Positions 27,444 to 35,897 of a stretch of DNA of 64,000 nt are shown one piece after another; the first letter of the stretch is position 1; each line of letters opens with the position of its first letter. The notes under the pieces are model-generated. The model had not been told where the DNA came from, ran no database searches, and saw only the letters and a list, made by a program, of their open reading frames with translations. The stretch lies in contig CAXXXO010000004.1 of NCBI GenBank assembly GCA_963674625.2, forward strand, positions 1,178,001 to 1,242,000, read 5' to 3'. The DNA comes from JALHFZ01 sp963674625 (GTDB taxonomy: Bacteria; Synergistota; Synergistia; Synergistales; Aminobacteriaceae). The position numbers and the translations under genes are program-made.

Positions 27444-28697
27444 ATGAAGAAACGGGCTGATATGGTCGTCGAAAATGCCGCCCAGCTGCTCACCTGCGCC
27501 GCCCGTTCTCAGGACGGCATCGGCCTTGTTGAGGGCGGATGGGTGGCGTCGGTCGGAGAAAAAATCCTCGCAGCGGGGACGAAGAGCGAAGTGGAGGCGG
27601 CCTGCGACCTGTCCGGGGCCGAACGGATCGACGCTTCAGGAAGAGTGGTTGCTCCGGGCTTCGTGGACTGCCATACCCACGTGGTCTTCGGGGGAACGAG
27701 GGTGGAGGAATATTCCGCCAGGCTCGAGACGGACGACCCGGAGGAACTGATGAGGCGGGGGGTGCCCATGGGCATCCGGGTGACCCTCGAGGCCACCCGG
27801 AATCTGAGCGAGGACGCCCTCTACGAGGAGTCCGCCGCCCGGGTGCGGGAGATGATCCTCTCCGGCACCACCACTCTCGAGAGCAAGAGCGGCTACGGAC
27901 TGGACGGAAAGACGGAGATGAGCCAGCTTCGGGTCAGCGGGCGAATAGCTTCGGCTCTGCCGGTGGACGTTTCGTCCACCTATCTCGGAGCCCACGGCTG
28001 GCCGGCGGAGACGCCGAAGGAGCGCTACATGGAATGGCTGATCTCCGAGGGCATTCCCGAGGCCGGAAAATCCGGACTGGCCGAGGCCTGCGACGTCTGG
28101 TGCGACGAAGGACACTACACGGCGGAGGAATGCCGGAAGATCCTCGAATCGGGCCGGAAGGCGGGACTCGAGCCCAAGATCCACGCAGGGGCCTATTCTT
28201 CCATCGGAGGAGAGGAGCTTGCCGCAGAGATGAAGATGATGTCAGCCGACCATCTCAACTACACTTCCCGGTCCGCCCTTGCGAAGCTCGCCGCCGCCGG
28301 GGTTCCGGGGGTGGTCCTTCCGGGCATCGACTTCGCCGTGGCCCACCCGCGGCCCTTCGACCCCCGTCCCATGATCGAAGAGGGGCTCGAACTCGCTCTT
28401 GCCACGAACTGCTGCCCCGGATGCTGGTGCACCTCCATGCCCTTCGTCATCATCCTCGCCTGCCGGGAGCATTTCCTCTCACCGGCACGGGCGATCCGGG
28501 CCGCCACCTGGGGCGGAGCCTCGGCCCTCGGGCGGCAGGGGAGAGTCGGCTCCATCGAGCCGGGCAAACAGGCGGATCTTCAGATATGGAACCTGAAGAG
28601 GTATGAAGATATCGCCTACAGGTACGGAATAAATCCCGTCGCGACGGTGATCCGCCGGGGCAGGGTCGTTGCGGGCAAGGGATGCTTGCTGTCCTGA
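27444..28697 (+). CDS. hutI: Imidazolonepropionase-like amidohydrolase
   Basis: A 417-residue amidohydrolase placed where imidazolonepropionase should be. The first metal motif is intact (GFVDCHTHVVFGG), as are TTTLESKSGYGL, the histidine in KIHAGAY, and SADHLNY. Two positions conserved in characterised HutI differ. The HADE-type motif after the third metal histidine reads HAGAY, so the acidic residue is lost, and the metal aspartate of the STDFNPG-type motif is replaced by Asn (ATNCCPGCW). The enzyme may use other ligands such as the nearby cysteines, or act on a related substrate. Context strongly supports a role in histidine breakdown. Confidence 0.82.
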   Translation: MKKRADMVVENAAQLLTCAARSQDGIGLVEGGWVASVGEKILAAGTKSEVEAACDLSGAERIDASGRVVAPGFVDCHTHVVFGGTRVEEYSARLETDDPEELMRRGVPMGIRVTLEATRNLSEDALYEESAARVREMILSGTTTLESKSGYGLDGKTEMSQLRVSGRIASALPVDVSSTYLGAHGWPAETPKERYMEWLISEGIPEAGKSGLAEACDVWCDEGHYTAEECRKILESGRKAGLEPKIHAGAYSSIGGEELAAEMKMMSADHLNYTSRSALAKLAAAGVPGVVLPGIDFAVAHPRPFDPRPMIEEGLELALATNCCPGCWCTSMPFVIILACREHFLSPARAIRAATWGGASALGRQGRVGSIEPGKQADLQIWNLKRYEDIAYRYGINPVATVIRRGRVVAGKGCLLS

Positions 28698-28713
28698 GAG
28701 AAGGAGAAAAAGA

Positions 28714-29295
28714 ATGAATTTATGCGGGGTTTTGGATAAAATACTGGAAAGCAGAGATTTTACCGTGGGAGGAGGTTCGGCCGCGGCCCTTGCGGGATCC
28801 ATGGCCGCCGGCCTTGCGGGCATGGCGGTGCGGCTCTCCTTCGGCAAGGACTGCGGTCTGTCCGACGGAGAATATGAGAGGATCGCGGAAGAGCTGGACC
28901 GGCTTTGCTCCGAGCTCGCCCTCGGGGCGGCGGAGGACTGCGAGGCCTTTCTCGGAATAAAAAAGGCCTACGCCCTTCCGAAGGAGACCGAGGAGGACAA
29001 ACAGGTCCGGCGGATTGCAGTGGAAAAGGCGGCGGTGAAGGCTGCGGAGATTCCCCTCGCCAATGCGGGAAGATCCCACAGGGTGGCGGAGCTCTGCGAG
29101 TACCTCCGGGGGAAGTTCAACCCCGCCGCCGCGTCGGACATGGAGATCGGCCGGATGCTCGCCGCGGACGGAGCTCTCGGCTGCGCCCTGAATATCGACG
29201 CCAATCTTCCCCTTATCAAAACACCGGATGAACGGTTCCGGCTCGAAAAGGCCTCGGAAGAGCTGAAGGAACGGCTGAAAAAGAAAAACAGATGA
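28714..29295 (+). CDS. fchA: Formimidoyltetrahydrofolate cyclodeaminase
   Basis: A 193-residue helical protein that converts formimino-THF to methenyl-THF with release of ammonia. The glycine-rich start VGGGSAAALAGSMAAGLAGM, the DCEAFLGIKKAYALPKET segment and NIDANLP are typical of this family and of the C-terminal half of animal FTCD. The ATG at 28714 has an AAGGAG site, and the frame upstream lies inside hutI. With ftcD next to it, the operon would channel the formimino group of histidine into one-carbon metabolism and ATP formation. Confidence 0.9.
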   Translation: MNLCGVLDKILESRDFTVGGGSAAALAGSMAAGLAGMAVRLSFGKDCGLSDGEYERIAEELDRLCSELALGAAEDCEAFLGIKKAYALPKETEEDKQVRRIAVEKAAVKAAEIPLANAGRSHRVAELCEYLRGKFNPAAASDMEIGRMLAADGALGCALNIDANLPLIKTPDERFRLEKASEELKERLKKKNR

Positions 29296-29319
29296 AAGAA
29301 TGCTGAGGAGGGACGTTTC

Positions 29320-30213
29320 GTGAAGAAGATACTGCTCTGCGAACTGAACATGAGCGAGGGAACGAACGAAAAGATAATCGCCCAGGCGACGGAAGCCCTG
29401 AAGAGCACTCCCGGCGTGACGGTCATGGATATTGACTCCGATCGTGACCACAACCGGAGCGTCTTCACCTGGATCGGCGAGCCCGAGGACGTCCTTGCGG
29501 GGGCGATGAACCTTACGAAGGTCGCAGTGGACCGGATCGATATGGCCGTCCACAAGGGAAGCCATCCCCGCCAGGGGGCCGTGGACGTGGTCCCCTTCGT
29601 CCCCGTGAGGGGTGTCGAAAAGGAAGAGGCCCTGGAGATCGCCCGGCGCTACGGAAAGTTTCTCGGCTCCCTGGGAGTGCCCGTCTTCTACTACGAGGAC
29701 GCCGCCGCGAAGCCCGAGCGGCAGAATCTCGTGGATATCAGGAAAGGGCAGTACGAGGCCCTTCCCGAGAAGATGAAGGACGAATTCTGGCGTCCCGACG
29801 AGGGACCCTTCGCCTTCAATTCAAAGTCGGGAGCCACGGTGACGGGGGTCCGGTTCCCCCTGATCGCCTACAACGTGAACCTTCGCACCGACGATCTGAA
29901 GGTCGCCCAGGAGATCGCCAAAAGAATGCGCTTCTCCTCCGGCGGCCTGCGCTACTGCCGGGCCATCGCTCTTCCCCTGGAGGAGAAGAAGATGGTGCAG
30001 GTCTCCATGAACCTCACGAACTACGAAAAAACTCCCATCCCCGTGGTGCTCGATCTTATAAAGGCCCTGGCCGATTCCTACGGCGTCGGAATCGCCGAGA
30101 CGGAGCTCGTGGGCCCAGTTCCCCTCGAGGCCCTTCGGGAAGTGGTCCGCCACTCGCTGAAGGTCCGGGAGTTCTCCATGGAGCAGGTCATCGAGACCTA
30201 CCTGCTGGACTGA
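29320..30213 (+). CDS. ftcD: Glutamate formimidoyltransferase
   Basis: A 297-residue enzyme that transfers the formimino group of formiminoglutamate to tetrahydrofolate, leaving glutamate. The start LLCELNMSEGTNEKII matches the family's VECVPNFSEGRN-type beginning, and HNRSVFTWIGEP and HKGSHPRQGAVDVVPFVPV contain the expected catalytic histidine region. GTG start with GAGGAGGG 7 bases upstream. It is the last gene of the histidine operon; a strong hairpin follows. The absence of a hutG or hutF gene nearby agrees with the folate-dependent route. Confidence 0.92.
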   Translation: MKKILLCELNMSEGTNEKIIAQATEALKSTPGVTVMDIDSDRDHNRSVFTWIGEPEDVLAGAMNLTKVAVDRIDMAVHKGSHPRQGAVDVVPFVPVRGVEKEEALEIARRYGKFLGSLGVPVFYYEDAAAKPERQNLVDIRKGQYEALPEKMKDEFWRPDEGPFAFNSKSGATVTGVRFPLIAYNVNLRTDDLKVAQEIAKRMRFSSGGLRYCRAIALPLEEKKMVQVSMNLTNYEKTPIPVVLDLIKALADSYGVGIAETELVGPVPLEALREVVRHSLKVREFSMEQVIETYLLD

Positions 30214-30241
30214 GGGCAAACTCGAAGATGTGAAAACAGGA

Positions 30242-30273
30242 GAGAGGCCGCTTCCCGAAGGAGGCGGCCTCTC
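30242..30273. terminator. Bidirectional terminator between ftcD and livJ
   Basis: GAGAGGCCGCTTCC pairs with GGAGGCGGCCTCTC around CGAA, a 14-bp stem with a single G-U pair. It sits between the convergent ftcD and livJ genes and can serve both strands. Confidence 0.8.
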
Positions 30274-30293
30274 TTGCTATGCTGTAATTCTTC

Positions 30294-31454
30294 TTATTTC
30301 GCCGTCGGAGGGGTGACCAGTTCGGGATCGCTCACCACGCCGTAGTACCGGAAGAGCCCGTCTTTGATGATCTGGAGCTGGATGGGCTTGATGACCTCGC
30401 CACGCTGGTCGAAGCCGTGGATTGTTCCGGTGAGGCCGTCGAAATCCTTCGTGCCGGCAAGAGCTTTCTGGATGGCCGGTCCTTCGGTGCTTCCCGCCCG
30501 CCTGATTGCGTCGGCAAGGAGCATGAAGGCATCGTAGGCCGAGGCGCCGACCATGTCGGGTTCGATCTTCGTGCGCTCCCGATAGGTCTTCAGGAAATCC
30601 TGGACCATGGGCCGGGGGTCATCCCGGTTGAGGTTCGTGAGGATGATGAATCCCTCGCCCGCTTCGGCGGAGATCTCGGGCATCTTGGGAGAGTCGGAGC
30701 CCTGCTCGCCGATGAAGGTCAGGTCGAGATTCATCTCCCGGGCCTGCTTCATGGCGGGGCCGGTCTGGAAGTAGTAGCCGCTGAAGAAGACCACGTCGGG
30801 GTTGACGGCCTTCAGCTTGGAGAGATAGGGCTTGAAGTCCTTCTCGCTGCCGGGATAGGTCTGGTGGGAGACCAGCTCGATCTCGGGGTGCTTTTTCAGG
30901 TAGGTCTTGAATCCGTCGGCGAGGGTGGTGCCGAAGTCGTTGTCGCTGACGATAAGGGCGACCTTTTTGGCTTTGAGAAGCTCGGTGGCCGTGTAGGCCG
31001 CAACCTTCCCCTCCACTGTCCCGAGGAAGCCGTTCCGGAAGGTGTAGTCCCCGGCGGTGATGTCGGGATGGATTGCGTAGGCTGCCACGTAGGGGATCTC
31101 GTTGTCGTCGAAAAGGGGAGCCACGGCCCGGGAGGGAAGGCTGTAGGAGCCGCCGACGAAGGCGACGACCTTGTCCTGGTCGATCAGCTTGTGGGCGAGG
31201 GGAACTGCCTGTTTCGGGTCGGCGGCGTCATCGTAGATCACCAGTTCGACCTTTTTCCCGAGGAGACCCCCTTCGGCGTTCAGCTTTTCCGCGGCGATCT
31301 GGACCGACTGCTGCACGCTGTAGCCGTCTGCTGCCGCAAAGCCCGTAAGGGGGGCGAGCATTCCGATCTTGATCGTGTCCTCCGCCGCCGAAGCCGCTCC
31401 CGCAAAGAGAAGAAGCAGAACCGCCAGCACTGCAAATACGGAAATCCTTTTCAT
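30294..31454 (-). CDS. livJ: Branched-chain amino acid ABC transporter, substrate-binding protein
   Basis: A 386-residue exported binding protein of the LivJ/LivK type I fold. A signal peptide (1-22, VLAVLLLLFAGAASA) is followed by IKIGMLAPLTGFAAADG, where family members contact the ligand amino and carboxyl groups, and by VAFVGGSYSLPSRAVAPLFD. The start is fixed by GGAGGTG 6 bases before the ATG; the frame upstream is only a shadow of livF. It is the last gene of the minus-strand liv set, 71 bases after livF. The exact amino acid cannot be read from sequence. Confidence 0.93.
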   Translation of the reverse strand: MKRISVFAVLAVLLLLFAGAASAAEDTIKIGMLAPLTGFAAADGYSVQQSVQIAAEKLNAEGGLLGKKVELVIYDDAADPKQAVPLAHKLIDQDKVVAFVGGSYSLPSRAVAPLFDDNEIPYVAAYAIHPDITAGDYTFRNGFLGTVEGKVAAYTATELLKAKKVALIVSDNDFGTTLADGFKTYLKKHPEIELVSHQTYPGSEKDFKPYLSKLKAVNPDVVFFSGYYFQTGPAMKQAREMNLDLTFIGEQGSDSPKMPEISAEAGEGFIILTNLNRDDPRPMVQDFLKTYRERTKIEPDMVGASAYDAFMLLADAIRRAGSTEGPAIQKALAGTKDFDGLTGTIHGFDQRGEVIKPIQLQIIKDGLFRYYGVVSDPELVTPPTAK

Positions 31455-31525
31455 CTGTAGCACCTCCATTTGAAATATACGGTCCTCCCGAAGGGAGGCC
31501 GTAAAACCCTGTGTAGAGATACGCT

Positions 31526-32230
31526 TTACATGCCGAGATAGGCCGCCTGTACCCGCTCGTCGTCCTGAAGCTGCCGGGCGGACCCTTCGAGGACGATCTC
31601 CCCCGTCTCGAGCACATACGCCCTGGTGGAGATCTCCAGGGAGAGGAGGGCACTCTGCTCCACGAGGAGGATGGTGAGCCCCGTCTCCCGGTTCAGGCTT
31701 TTCAGGACATCGAAAACCTCCGAGACAAGCTTCGGCATGAGCCCCATGGAGACCTCGTCCACGAGGAGAAGCCGAGGCTCGGAGACGAGGGCCCGGGCGA
31801 TGGCGAGCTGCTGCTGCTCTCCTCCGGAGAGGGTCATGCCCCACTGGCCGCTCCGCTCCTCGAGGATGGGAAAGAGGGAGTACATCTTTTCGAGCTGTTC
31901 CTTGAAGTGAGCCGGCTTTCCGTAGACTCCCATCCGGAGGTTTTCGTAGACGGTAAGGTTGGGGAAGATCCGCGACCGTTCCGGAACCATGCGCATTCCC
32001 CGCTCGGCCCGGAGATGAGGAGGCAGGGAAGAGATGTCTTCCCCCCCGTAGAGCAGAGATTCGGACGTGGATGACTCGAGCCCCATGATCGCCCGGAGGA
32101 TGCTCGTCTTTCCCGCGCCGTTCGCGCCGATGATGCTGACAAGTTCTCCCTCCGCCACGGAAATGTCCACTCCGTGGACCGCCGCCACGTCGCCGTAGCA
32201 TACGGAAAGCCCCTTCGCCTCAAGCAGCAT
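31526..32230 (-). CDS. livF: Branched-chain amino acid ABC transporter, ATPase
   Basis: A 234-residue ATPase with Walker A GANGAGKTS, signature LSGGEQQQLAIARAL, Walker B LLLVDEVSMGL and the switch histidine replaced by Gln in LLVEQ, normal for LivF. It starts inside the end of livG (11-base overlap). It works with LivG to power LivHM. Confidence 0.95.
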   Translation of the reverse strand: MLLEAKGLSVCYGDVAAVHGVDISVAEGELVSIIGANGAGKTSILRAIMGLESSTSESLLYGGEDISSLPPHLRAERGMRMVPERSRIFPNLTVYENLRMGVYGKPAHFKEQLEKMYSLFPILEERSGQWGMTLSGGEQQQLAIARALVSEPRLLLVDEVSMGLMPKLVSEVFDVLKSLNRETGLTILLVEQSALLSLEISTRAYVLETGEIVLEGSARQLQDDERVQAAYLGM

Positions 32231-32981
32231 GGTCTTTCTTCCTTCCCAGGTAGGCTTCTATGACCTCGGGATTCGCCGCAATTTCCTCGGGCAGTCCCTC
32301 GGCCAGCTTTTTTCCGTGGTCGAGGACGACGATCCGGTCGGAAAGGGCCATGGCCACCCGCATGTTGTGCTCTATGAGCAGGATCGAGACGCCGAGATCC
32401 CGGATCTTCAGCACCAGTTCCTCGATCATTTTTATCTCCTCGGAGCGCAGCCCCGAGAAGGATTCGTCGAGGAGAAGGAGCTTCGGCTTCAAAGCCAGGG
32501 CCCGGGCGATCTCGAGGCGCCTCAGGTTGCCCAGGGGCAGGGTTCCCGCCATCCGGTCGGCCTGGGGCCCGAGCCCCACGGTTTTGAGGATCTCCCGGGC
32601 CTCTTCGTAGACGGCGGGGGTATTCCAGCGTTTCCAGACTCCGAAAAACCGGGGATAGTGCAGGTGTCCCAGGGCCACACACACGTTGTCAAGCACGGAG
32701 AGTCCGGCGAAGGGGTGAACGATCTGGAAGGTCCGGCCCAGACCGAGGGCCGCCATCTCGTGGGGTTTTTTCCCGTGGGTGGGAAAACCGCCGAAGAAGA
32801 TCTCCCCCGAGGTGGGGGCGTAGACCCCCGAGATCATGTTGAAGCAGGTGGTCTTTCCCGCGCCGTTCGGGCCGAGAAGACCGAGAATCTCGGCGTTCCC
32901 GAGGTCGAAGTTCACACCGTCGACGGCGGTCAGCCCGCCGAAGCGGATTGTGAGGTCGCGGACGGAGAGGAGGGCTTCCAT
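32220..32981 (-). CDS. livG: Branched-chain amino acid ABC transporter, ATPase
   Basis: A 253-residue ATPase with Walker A GPNGAGKTT, the LivG-type FNMISGVYAPTSGEI, and the switch region LLIEHNMRVAM. The signature motif is degenerate (LPLGNLRRLEIARAL), as often in LivG. Walker B is LLLLDESFSGL. The start at 32981 has GGAGGAA upstream; an earlier in-frame start lies inside livM. Overlaps livF by 11 bases. Confidence 0.94.
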   Translation of the reverse strand: MEALLSVRDLTIRFGGLTAVDGVNFDLGNAEILGLLGPNGAGKTTCFNMISGVYAPTSGEIFFGGFPTHGKKPHEMAALGLGRTFQIVHPFAGLSVLDNVCVALGHLHYPRFFGVWKRWNTPAVYEEAREILKTVGLGPQADRMAGTLPLGNLRRLEIARALALKPKLLLLDESFSGLRSEEIKMIEELVLKIRDLGVSILLIEHNMRVAMALSDRIVVLDHGKKLAEGLPEEIAANPEVIEAYLGRKKDHAA

Positions 32982-32982
32982 C

Positions 32983-33885
32983 TTATTTTCCTCCTTTGGG
33001 GGGGGAGGTTTTTGCCCCTTTTCCGGGCTTGAGTCGCCGGAGCCAGGAGCTGTCCCCGCCAAGGAGCCCCGAGGGGCGGAAGCGGATCATGGCGAGGAGC
33101 ACCGCGGCGTAGAGGAGCATCCGGTAGTCCACGAGAGGACGGAAGATCTCCGGCAGCACCCCGAGGATGACCGCCCCGAGGAGGGGGCCGAAGAGGGTCC
33201 CTATGCCGCCCACGATGACGAGGGAGAGAAGGGAGACGGAGACCGGAAAGGAAAAGGACTCGGCGGAGATGAACCTCATGTAGTGGGCGTAGAGGGCGCC
33301 GCCCAGGCCTGCCATGAGCGTTCCGAGGACGAAGGCCGTCAGCTTGGCCTTCACCGGGGAGACTCCCATGCTTGAGGCAGCCCGCTCGTTCTCCCGGACG
33401 GCGAAGCAGGAGAGCCCCGCCCAGGTCCGGGTGAAGAACCAGCTTATCGCCATGACGACCACGAGAAAGAAGATGCACAGATAGAAGAACCCCTGGGCCC
33501 GAAGGGCGGTGCCGAAGAGGTACACCCGGGGGATGCCCCCGATCCCGAGGGCTCCGCCCAGGGCGGGGGTATACTGAAAAACTGCCACGACGATGAAGTT
33601 GATGCCGATGGTCGTGATGGCGAGGAAGTCGTCCTTGACCCGGAGGCTCGGCAGGCCGCAGAGAAAGCCCACGGTCCCGACGATGAGCAGCACGATGGGC
33701 AGGGCCGTCCAGAAGGACAGTCCTCCCGCAGTGGTGAGCATGGCGCTGGCGTAGGCTCCGATGCCGAGAAAAGCCGCATGCCCGAGGGAAATCTGCCCCG
33801 CGTACCCCACGATTACGTTCAGCCCGTAGGCGGCAATTGCCTGGATGAGGATCTGGGTGCCCACCTGTACGACGTAGGAATTCAT
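32983..33885 (-). CDS. livM: Branched-chain amino acid ABC transporter, permease
   Basis: A 300-residue permease with about nine hydrophobic segments and the LivM signatures YAGQISLGHAAFLGIGAYASA and IVGGIGTLFGPLLGAV, the cytoplasmic coupling loop. It is only 1 base from livG. The C-terminus is short and basic. It pairs with LivH. Confidence 0.94.
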   Translation of the reverse strand: MNSYVVQVGTQILIQAIAAYGLNVIVGYAGQISLGHAAFLGIGAYASAMLTTAGGLSFWTALPIVLLIVGTVGFLCGLPSLRVKDDFLAITTIGINFIVVAVFQYTPALGGALGIGGIPRVYLFGTALRAQGFFYLCIFFLVVVMAISWFFTRTWAGLSCFAVRENERAASSMGVSPVKAKLTAFVLGTLMAGLGGALYAHYMRFISAESFSFPVSVSLLSLVIVGGIGTLFGPLLGAVILGVLPEIFRPLVDYRMLLYAAVLLAMIRFRPSGLLGGDSSWLRRLKPGKGAKTSPPKGGK

Positions 33886-33889
33886 GGAA

Positions 33890-34762
33890 TTACTTCCCTC
33901 CCCTTCCGCCGAGCAGTCCCGAAGGACGCCACATGAGGATGATGATCATGGCGATGAAGGCCAGGGCATCCCGGGGGAGGGGGATGTTCGCGAAGCCGAT
34001 CAGCAGGGTCTCGGCCACCCCCAGCAAAAAGGAGGCGAGGACGGCCCCCGAGGCGGATCCCATTCCGCCCACCACTATGAGGGCGAGGGTCTTGTAGGCC
34101 GGTACGGTCCCCATCATGGGGTAGACCTGGTTGTAGTAGATTCCCACGAGAATTCCGGCGATGGCGGCGATGGCCGAGCCGATCACGAAGGTGATGGCCA
34201 CGGTCTTCTGGGTATGGACTCCCAGGGAGGCGGCGATCTCCATGTCCTGGGAGACGGCCCGCATGGCAAGTCCGAGTTCCGTCTTCGTCATGAGGAACCA
34301 GAGGAGGAAGAGGACCGCGAAGGTGATTCCGAAGGTCGCCGTGATGGTGGAGGAGACGGTGAAATCCCCGATGGAGATGGCCGGGAAGGGGAGCTCTGCG
34401 GGGAAGGAGCGGACTTCGGGCCCTGCGATGAGGCGGCAGACTTCCTCGATGCCGATCAGAAGGGCGATGCTGCTGATGAGGGAGACGTAGGGAGGGAACT
34501 TCAGCAGGGGGTAGTAGACGAACCGCTCGATGCAGACCCCGAGAAGGGCGCAGAGGGCCATGCTGCCCAGGGCTGCGATGAGGAGGCTGCCGGTGAGATT
34601 GAAAAAGAGAAGTCCTGCGTAGGCGCCGACGGTGAAGACCGAGGCGTGGGCGACGTGGAGGATCTTCATGACGCCGTAGATCAGGGCGAGTCCGAGGGTG
34701 ATGAGGGCGTAGATGGCCCCCGCCGCGAGTCCGTTGAAAAGCTGCTCGATCAGTATCTCCAC
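33890..34762 (-). CDS. livH: Branched-chain amino acid ABC transporter, permease
   Basis: A 290-residue permease, first gene of the liv operon, beginning EILIEQLFNGLAAGAIYALI and carrying VGGMGSASGAVLASFLLG as coupling loop. It uses a GTG start with AAGGAGA 10 bases upstream. The order livH-M-G-F-J, with the binding protein last, differs from E. coli. Confidence 0.93.
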   Translation of the reverse strand: MEILIEQLFNGLAAGAIYALITLGLALIYGVMKILHVAHASVFTVGAYAGLLFFNLTGSLLIAALGSMALCALLGVCIERFVYYPLLKFPPYVSLISSIALLIGIEEVCRLIAGPEVRSFPAELPFPAISIGDFTVSSTITATFGITFAVLFLLWFLMTKTELGLAMRAVSQDMEIAASLGVHTQKTVAITFVIGSAIAAIAGILVGIYYNQVYPMMGTVPAYKTLALIVVGGMGSASGAVLASFLLGVAETLLIGFANIPLPRDALAFIAMIIILMWRPSGLLGGRGGK

Positions 34763-34805
34763 AAATATCCGGTCTCCTTCTGGGGGAATGGCGTCTTTTC
34801 CTGAA

Positions 34806-34821
34806 CTCTATAAGTATAGAG
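34806..34821. promoter_or_regulatory. Palindrome in the liv promoter region
   Basis: CTCTATA-AG-TATAGAG is a perfect inverted repeat 44 bases upstream of livH. On the minus strand it contains TATACT, a reasonable -10, so a bound regulator would block the promoter. Confidence 0.5.
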
Positions 34822-34894
34822 GGAGATCATAAAAAAATCATCAAAAGGGAAGAAGGCGTCCCTCATCTTCCCGGTTCCCGGAGCTGCGGACAAG

Positions 34895-35719
34895 CTACTC
34901 GAGCCACCGGACGATCTCCTCCAGGAAGGCCTGGTGGAGATCCCTCGTCATCTGGCCGGGTTTCCCGCCGCCCACTGTCATGTCTCCGATCTTTACCACC
35001 GGAACGATCTCCTTCACCGAACCGGTGAGAAAAGCCTCCGATGCCGACGGTATCTCCGACAGCAGGGGGCAGCGCTCCTCCACGGCCATTCCCTTTTCCC
35101 GGGCGAGCTGGAGGATGATCTCCCGGGTCGTTCCCTTAAGCACCCTTGAAAGAGGGGCCGTCACGAGCTTCCCGTCCAGGATGAGAAAGAAGGTGCTGTG
35201 GGCCGCCTCGGTGATCTCCCCCTCGGGGGCGTAGAGAATTTCGTAGGCGTCCTGCTGCCGGGAATGGCCCGAGTAGGAGAACATGTAGTCCACGCTCTTC
35301 ACGCCGGGGATGCTTCGTCCCTGGTTCACCGGGTAGAGCATTACACCCCGGTCGTAGATCTCCGGAGCGGGCTTGTTGACCTTTTCGAAGAGGATGAAGA
35401 GCCTGGAGGCAGGGAACTGCCCCTCCCGGTAGATGTCTCCTCCGGTGATGTAGGGGCGGACCAGGCACTCCGCATCCATCCGGGCGATCCCTTCCCGCAC
35501 GATGGCCTTGATCTCCTCCAGAGAAAGGGGAAGGTTGATGGATGCGCTCTCCGCCGAACGGCCCAGGCGATCCAGGTGGGGGGTCAGCATGAGAGGGCGC
35601 TTGCGGAAGGTGCAGATGGATTCGAAAACCCCGACTCCCCGGAGTATTATGTAGTCTGAAACAGGAAGGGACGCTTCCTCCAGAGGAAGAAAAGACCCGT
35701 TCATATAGCACAGGGACAT
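34895..35719 (-). CDS. Class IV aminotransferase (BCAT / D-amino acid transaminase type)
   Basis: A 274-residue PLP enzyme of fold type IV. The catalytic lysine is in GVKSVDYMFSY (about residue 140), the phosphate-binding motif is GTTREIIL, and EGEITEAAHSTFFLI resembles the E-x-S motif of the family. Branched-chain aminotransferases, D-amino acid transaminases and aminodeoxychorismate lyases share this fold and cannot be separated here. The position beside the liv transporter and the buk/ptb genes favours transamination of branched-chain amino acids to keto acids on the way to acyl-CoA. Start supported by GAGGTGA 6 bases upstream. Confidence 0.88.
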   Translation of the reverse strand: MSLCYMNGSFLPLEEASLPVSDYIILRGVGVFESICTFRKRPLMLTPHLDRLGRSAESASINLPLSLEEIKAIVREGIARMDAECLVRPYITGGDIYREGQFPASRLFILFEKVNKPAPEIYDRGVMLYPVNQGRSIPGVKSVDYMFSYSGHSRQQDAYEILYAPEGEITEAAHSTFFLILDGKLVTAPLSRVLKGTTREIILQLAREKGMAVEERCPLLSEIPSASEAFLTGSVKEIVPVVKIGDMTVGGGKPGQMTRDLHQAFLEEIVRWLE

Positions 35720-35811
35720 TTGCGATCACCTCGGAAATTTGAATTGGAACCTTTGCAGTATAAGGGTATAAGGGGAAATATGCACGATTTTTTTCTCTTT
35801 CCCGGGGTAAT

Positions 35812-35825
35812 TTATACTGTATAAT
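35812..35825. promoter_or_regulatory. Palindrome overlapping a -10 element upstream of buk
   Basis: TTATAC-T-GTATAA (35812-35824) overlaps TATAAT (35820-35825), 73 bases before the butyrate kinase start. A clear -35 is not seen, which would fit an activator or regulator-dependent promoter. Confidence 0.45.
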
Positions 35826-35897
35826 AAGTTCTGTTTAGACCATCGGAATCTGAAAATAACACACACCCAGCCGTTCCGAAGAGGAGGGGATTTTTTC

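Noticed and set aside
30294..32201. Single 635-residue fusion of livF region and livJ
   Set aside because: The first 240 residues are an out-of-frame shadow of livF; livJ has its own ribosome site and signal peptide at 31454.
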